Shown: positions 60,580-64,000 of the stretch, piece after piece
How positions within the stretch are numbered: position 1 is the first letter of the stretch
Layout of the letters: every line of letters begins with the position of its first letter
From: CAWJMD01 sp963843835
Lineage (GTDB): Bacteria; Actinomycetota; Actinomycetes; Actinomycetales; CAWJMD01
Length of the DNA stretch: 64,000 bases
Assembly (NCBI GenBank): GCA_963843835.1
Contig: CAWJMD010000001.1
Coordinates: 62,001 to 126,000 of the forward strand
Direction of reading: 5' to 3'
The notes under the pieces: model-generated
What the model saw: only the letters and a program-made list of their open reading frames with translations
Told to the model about the DNA's origin: nothing
Database searches by the model: none
Position numbers and translations under genes: made by a program

Positions 60580-61488
60580 ATGCACATCGGACTCGTCGGC
60601 CTCGGCAAGATGGGCCACAACATGCGCGAGCGGCTGCGCCGCGCGGGTCTCGAGGTCACCGGGTACGACCGTGATCCCGAGGTCAGCGACGCCGGCAGCC
60701 TCACGGAGATGGTCGAGGCGCTGCCGACGCCCCGCGCGGTCTGGATCATGGTGCCGGCCGAGGTCGTCACCGCGGTCGTCGACGAGCTGGCCGGTCTGCT
60801 CGACGAGGGCGACCTCGTGATCGAGGGCGGCAACTCCCGGTTCACCGAGGACGCGGTGCACGCCGAGCGGCTGGCCGAGCACGGCATCGGGTACCTCGAC
60901 TGCGGCGTCTCGGGTGGCGTCTGGGGTCTGGACAACGGCTACGGGCTGATGGTCGGCGGCGACAGCGCACTCGTCGAGCGCGTGATGCCCGTCTTCGACG
61001 CGCTGCGGCCCGAGGGTCCGCGCGAGGAGGGCTTCGTCCACGCGGGCGGGGTGGGCGCGGGCCACTACGCGAAGATGGTGCACAACGGCATCGAGTACGG
61101 CCTGATGCAGGCGTACGCCGAGGGATACGAGCTGCTGGCCGCGAAGGACATCGTCACCGACGTCCCGGGGACCTTCAAGGCCTGGACCCGCGGCACCGTG
61201 GTGCGTTCCTGGCTGCTCGACCTCCTGGTCAAGGCGCTCGACGAGGACGCCGAGCTCGAGGCCATCAAGGGGTACGTCAACGACTCGGGCGAGGGCCGCT
61301 GGACCGTCGAGGAGGCGATCGCGAACGCCGTCCCGATGCCGGTGATCACGGCCGCGCTGTTCGCCCGCTTCACGTCGCGGCAGGACGACTCCCCGGCGAT
61401 GAAGGCCGTCGCCGCCCTCCGCAACGAGTTCGGTGGCCACGCCGTCACCTCTGCCGGGCCGACGTCCGGCTCGGGCGACGTGGGCTGA
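60580..61488 (+). CDS. gnd: 6-phosphogluconate dehydrogenase, decarboxylating (short GntZ type)
   Basis: This 302-residue enzyme of the short, GntZ-like class has the cofactor fold MHIGLVGLGKMGHNMRERL, VIEGGNSRFTED, the substrate loop CGVSGGVWG and the catalytic AGHYAKMVHNGIEYGLMQA. It converts 6-phosphogluconate to ribulose-5-phosphate in the pentose phosphate pathway. The short form often prefers NAD. Its place between dnaN and recF is characteristic of Actinomycetota. Confidence 0.95.
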   Translation: MHIGLVGLGKMGHNMRERLRRAGLEVTGYDRDPEVSDAGSLTEMVEALPTPRAVWIMVPAEVVTAVVDELAGLLDEGDLVIEGGNSRFTEDAVHAERLAEHGIGYLDCGVSGGVWGLDNGYGLMVGGDSALVERVMPVFDALRPEGPREEGFVHAGGVGAGHYAKMVHNGIEYGLMQAYAEGYELLAAKDIVTDVPGTFKAWTRGTVVRSWLLDLLVKALDEDAELEAIKGYVNDSGEGRWTVEEAIANAVPMPVITAALFARFTSRQDDSPAMKAVAALRNEFGGHAVTSAGPTSGSGDVG

Positions 61489-61519
61489 CCCGCTCCGCGA
61501 GCGGGCCACCGGCGCAACG

Positions 61520-62722
61520 GTGCACGTCACCCACCTGTCCCTCGGCGACTTCCGCAGCTATCCGGAGGTCGAGCTCGCGCTGCGCCCGGGCGTCACCGCG
61601 CTGGTGGGCCCCAACGGGCAGGGCAAGACCAACCTGGTGGAGGCGATCGCCTACGTGGCGACGCTGTCGAGCCACCGCGTCGCGGCGGACGCTCCGCTGG
61701 TCCGGGCCGGTGCGCCGCGGGCCGTCGTGCGGGTGGCCGTGCAGCGGGGTGGCCGGTCGACGCTGGTCGAGCTGGAGATCACGCCGGGCAAGGCGAACCG
61801 CGCCCGGCTGAACCGATCCCCCCTGCCGCGCGCCCGCGAGGTGCTCGGCTCGCTGCGCACCGTGATGTTCGCGCCCGAGGACCTGGCCCTGGTCAAGGGC
61901 GACCCCGAGGGGCGCCGCCGGTTCCTCGACGACCTGCTCGTCGCGCTGGCGCCGCGGTACGCCGGGGTGCGCGCGGACTACGACCGCGTGCTGCGGCAGC
62001 GGAACTCGCTGCTGAAGCAGTCGGGTCCCGTTCGGTCGCCGGGCCGGCGCCGCCGCGAGTCAGGCCCGGCACCGGGCGGCGCCACCGTCGACTCCAGCCT
62101 CGACGTGTGGGACGGCCACCTCGCCACCCTTGGCGCCGAGCTCCTGGCGGCGCGCCTGTTCCTCGTGCAGCGGCTCGCGCCTCACGTCCGGACCGCCTAC
62201 CAGTCGGTCTCGGATGCCCCGGGCAAGGCGGTCGTGGGGTACAGGTGCTCACTGGAGGACGCGGTCGGCGATCTCGCCGCCGCGCTCGCCCCCGGAGGTG
62301 AGCTTCCGTCCCGCCAGGAGCTGGCCGGTGCGCTCGCGGCGCGGATGGCCGAGCTGCGGCCCAAGGAGCTGGAACGCGGCCAGTCCCTCGTCGGCCCTCA
62401 CCGCGACGACCTGGTCCTCGACCTCGGCGACCTGCCGGCGAAGGGCTACGCCAGCCACGGGGAGTCGTGGTCGTTCGCCCTGGCCCTGCGGCTCGCGTCG
62501 TACGAGCTGTTGCGCTCGGAGGGTTCGACCGAGGACGGTGAACCGGTGCTGATCCTGGACGACGTCTTCGCCGAGCTCGACGCGGGTCGGCGGGCCCGGC
62601 TGGCCGCGCTGGTGGCCGATGCCGAGCAGGTGCTGGTGACCGCGGCGGTCGAGGCCGACGTCCCCGCGGAGCTCGTCGGGGACGTCGTGCGCGTGAGCGC
62701 GGGGACGGTGTCGCGTGACTGA
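61520..62722 (+). CDS. recF: DNA replication and repair protein RecF
   Basis: This 400-residue SMC-like ATPase has Walker A VGPNGQGKTNLVEAI, the FAPEDLALVKGDPEGRRRFLD block, GPHRDDLVL, the signature ASHGESWSFALALRLA and Walker B LILDDVFAELD. It helps RecA load at gapped DNA. A basic insertion near residue 175 (SPGRRRRESGPAPGG) looks lineage-specific. The GTG at 61520 gives a normal N-terminus (VHVTHLSLGDFRSY), while upstream in-frame codons lie within the gnd coding region. Confidence 0.95.
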   Translation: MHVTHLSLGDFRSYPEVELALRPGVTALVGPNGQGKTNLVEAIAYVATLSSHRVAADAPLVRAGAPRAVVRVAVQRGGRSTLVELEITPGKANRARLNRSPLPRAREVLGSLRTVMFAPEDLALVKGDPEGRRRFLDDLLVALAPRYAGVRADYDRVLRQRNSLLKQSGPVRSPGRRRRESGPAPGGATVDSSLDVWDGHLATLGAELLAARLFLVQRLAPHVRTAYQSVSDAPGKAVVGYRCSLEDAVGDLAAALAPGGELPSRQELAGALAARMAELRPKELERGQSLVGPHRDDLVLDLGDLPAKGYASHGESWSFALALRLASYELLRSEGSTEDGEPVLILDDVFAELDAGRRARLAALVADAEQVLVTAAVEADVPAELVGDVVRVSAGTVSRD

Positions 62723-63272
62723 CGAGGAGGCGTCGCAGGACGCGGGGACCCAAGGTGCGGGGACCCAGGGCGCGGACGCCGTGAAGGCCGCGCTGAACCG
62801 GGCCCGGGCCGCCGCCGTCGCCAAGGGCCTGTCACCGGCACGACGCCCCGGGAAGCAACCCCGGCCCAGCCGCCGCATCGCCGGCGACCGCCGCTCCGGG
62901 TCCGGACCCGACGGCCGCGACCCGCAGGCCTTCGGTACGACGATCTCCCGGCTGGTCACCGAGCGCGGCTGGGACACCCCCGTCGCGGTGGGCGGGGTGA
63001 TCGGGCGGTGGGAGCAGGTCGTCGGCGAGGACGTGGCCGCGCACTGCGAGCCGGAGTCGTTCGACGACGGCGTGCTGACGGTCCGCACCGACTCGACGGC
63101 CTGGGCGACGCAGATGCGGCTGCTGGCGCCGACGATCCTCGCCCGGCTGGCCACCGAGCTCGGCGCGGGGGTGGTCGCGCGCCTGGTGGTGAAGGGCCCC
63201 TCCGGCCCGTCGTGGAAGCGCGGTCACCGCACCGTCACCGGGGGCCGGGGACCACGCGACACCTACGGGTGA
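62715..63272 (+). CDS. dciA: DUF721 (DciA-family) replication protein
   Basis: This 185-residue protein of the DUF721 family (Rv0004 type) has a disordered basic N-terminus (about 1-75, with RRPGKQPRPSRRIAGDRR) and a KH-like C-terminal domain: GGVIGRWEQVVGEDVAAHCEP, LTVRTDSTAWATQMRLLAPTI. DciA is the helicase operator that helps load DnaB in bacteria lacking DnaC/DnaI, so it complements the dnaB in this window. Its GTG lies 8 bp inside the recF end. A TQGAGTQGA duplication occurs near residue 13. Confidence 0.88.
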   Translation: MTDEEASQDAGTQGAGTQGADAVKAALNRARAAAVAKGLSPARRPGKQPRPSRRIAGDRRSGSGPDGRDPQAFGTTISRLVTERGWDTPVAVGGVIGRWEQVVGEDVAAHCEPESFDDGVLTVRTDSTAWATQMRLLAPTILARLATELGAGVVARLVVKGPSGPSWKRGHRTVTGGRGPRDTYG

Positions 63273-63430
63273 CGGGTCGGCCGCCGCCCGTCGGTGATGC
63301 CGCGTCAGAGCCGTCGGACCCCCCGAGCGTGTGGGGGGAGTCGTCCGGAGGCTCGTCGTGCGCGGAAATCCGTCCACAGAGGCCCCCACGGGCCCTTTCC
63401 GGGGTCGTGCAGGCGTACACTTGACGGCAG

Positions 63431-63453
63431 ACGGTCGCCCAGTGGGTGACCGT
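63431..63453 (+). promoter_or_regulatory. palindrome in the gyrB upstream region
   Basis: A near-perfect inverted repeat, ACGGTCGCCCA facing TGGGTGACCGT with one mismatch, lies 95 bp before gyrB. It sits 9 bp downstream of a TACACT box (63416-63421) that could be the gyrB -10. It could act as an operator or leader hairpin. The rest of the 276-bp gap holds nothing else recognisable. Confidence 0.4.
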
Positions 63454-63548
63454 CCGTCATGCCGGTACCCGCCGGCTGCGACACCCGAGCCAGGGCCGCC
63501 CTCGGCACAGCGAGGGCCCGCCCGCGACAGCAGGGAGCGCCGACCTCC

Positions 63549-64000
63549 GTGGCGGACGACACGAACGCACAGCCCGACGCCCCAGCCGGTGGGACCGGCG
63601 CCGACCCGGTCGACATGAGCTCCCTCCAGCGCACCGAGCACCCCGAGCAGGCAGCCTCCCTCGCCGGCGCCGACCGCGACGGCTCGTACGACGCGAGCGC
63701 GATCACGGTGCTCGAGGGCCTCGAGGCGGTCCGCAAGCGCCCCGGCATGTACATCGGCTCCACCGGCGAGCGTGGTCTGCACCACCTCGTCTCCGAGGTC
63801 GTGGACAACTCCGTCGACGAGGCGCTCGCCGGCTACTGCACGCGGATCGACGTGACCCTGATGCCCGACGGAGCCGTGCGCGTGCGCGACGACGGGCGTG
63901 GCATCCCGGTCGACATCGTCCCGTCCGAGGGCCGTCCGGCCGTCGAGGTGGTGCTCACGGTGCTGCACGCCGGCGGCAAGTTCGGCGGGAGCGGCTACGC
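63549..64000 (+). CDS. gyrB: DNA gyrase subunit B (N-terminal part, cut by the window end)
   Basis: The frame from GTG 63549 carries an acidic leader of about 50 residues and then the GHKL ATPase start: SAITVLEGLEAVRKRPGMYI then GSTGERGLHHLVSEVVDNSV and DEALAG. VRDDGRGIPVDI, EVVLTVLHAGGKFGGSGY follow up to the end of the window. GyrB supplies ATP for negative supercoiling by GyrA2B2. An internal ATG at 63615 is an alternative start, since the first 22 residues are variable. The gene continues beyond 64000. Confidence 0.96.
   Translation, partial: MADDTNAQPDAPAGGTGADPVDMSSLQRTEHPEQAASLAGADRDGSYDASAITVLEGLEAVRKRPGMYIGSTGERGLHHLVSEVVDNSVDEALAGYCTRIDVTLMPDGAVRVRDDGRGIPVDIVPSEGRPAVEVVLTVLHAGGKFGGSGY

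Overview
The window is a contiguous piece of a very GC-rich actinobacterial chromosome that runs into the replication origin. The evidence is the gene order, GTG starts, GTGA/ATGA start-stop overlaps and ParB/parS. From about 17.9 kb rightward it keeps the origin-proximal order known from Actinomycetota such as Mycobacterium: dnaB, rplI-rpsR-ssb-rpsF, GT87 transferase, class A PBP, PadR-ino1, cca, NUDIX, DUF6049, murJ, pseudokinase, sigM/anti-sigma, trxB-trxA-cwlM, GNAT, ddl, parB-parA-rsmG-jag-yidC-yidD-rnpA-rpmH, dnaA, dnaN, gnd, recF, dciA, gyrB. The layout resembles Micrococcales or Propionibacteriales, but I cannot name a genus.

Region 1 (1-17.9 kb) is accessory metabolism: a membrane protein, a flavin monooxygenase, an AMACR-like CoA-transferase family enzyme, a three-gene ABC exporter cluster with an RseB/LolA-like secreted protein, a lipase and a lipoprotein, and a PLP-dependent alanine racemase-like enzyme. 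It also holds an acyl-CoA dehydrogenase/kinase/SDR operon that resembles 4-hydroxyacid catabolism, an AlkZ-like protein, a dienelactone hydrolase, an HtrA-like protease, a ZIP transporter, a DGPF protein with its ECF42-type sigma factor, and a DUF1801 protein.

Region 2 (17.9-31.3 kb) holds replication and translation housekeeping (dnaB, L9, S18, SSB, S6), cell-wall synthesis (GT87 and PonA-type PBP), an NfeD-flotillin pair, and PadR with myo-inositol-phosphate synthase. Region 3 (31.4-51.1 kb) holds a secreted beta-propeller protein, an MFS transporter, a CFA synthase, CCA-adding enzyme, the DUF6049/MurJ/pseudokinase peptidoglycan set, the SigM pair, thioredoxin genes with a CwlM-like amidase, an aminotransferase and Ddl. 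Region 4 (51.1-64 kb) is the origin: parABS, rsmG, jag, yidC/D, rnpA, rpmH, dnaA, a candidate oriC, dnaN, gnd, recF, dciA and the start of gyrB.

The most notable sequence-level observation is that four genes, including essential ssb and probably essential ponA, carry reading-frame breaks. Most are explained by loss of one G/C from a short G/C run, so I read them as consensus errors rather than biology. Other points of interest are four parS sites embedded in the N-terminal coding extensions of ParA and RsmG, a lva-like acyl-CoA dehydrogenase/kinase operon, a SigR/SigH-type promoter in front of trxB, and several genes whose -10 box lies 6 nt upstream of the start codon, implying leaderless mRNAs. 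I see no IS element, prophage, CRISPR array, tRNA or rRNA gene, and no convincing wholly new system.
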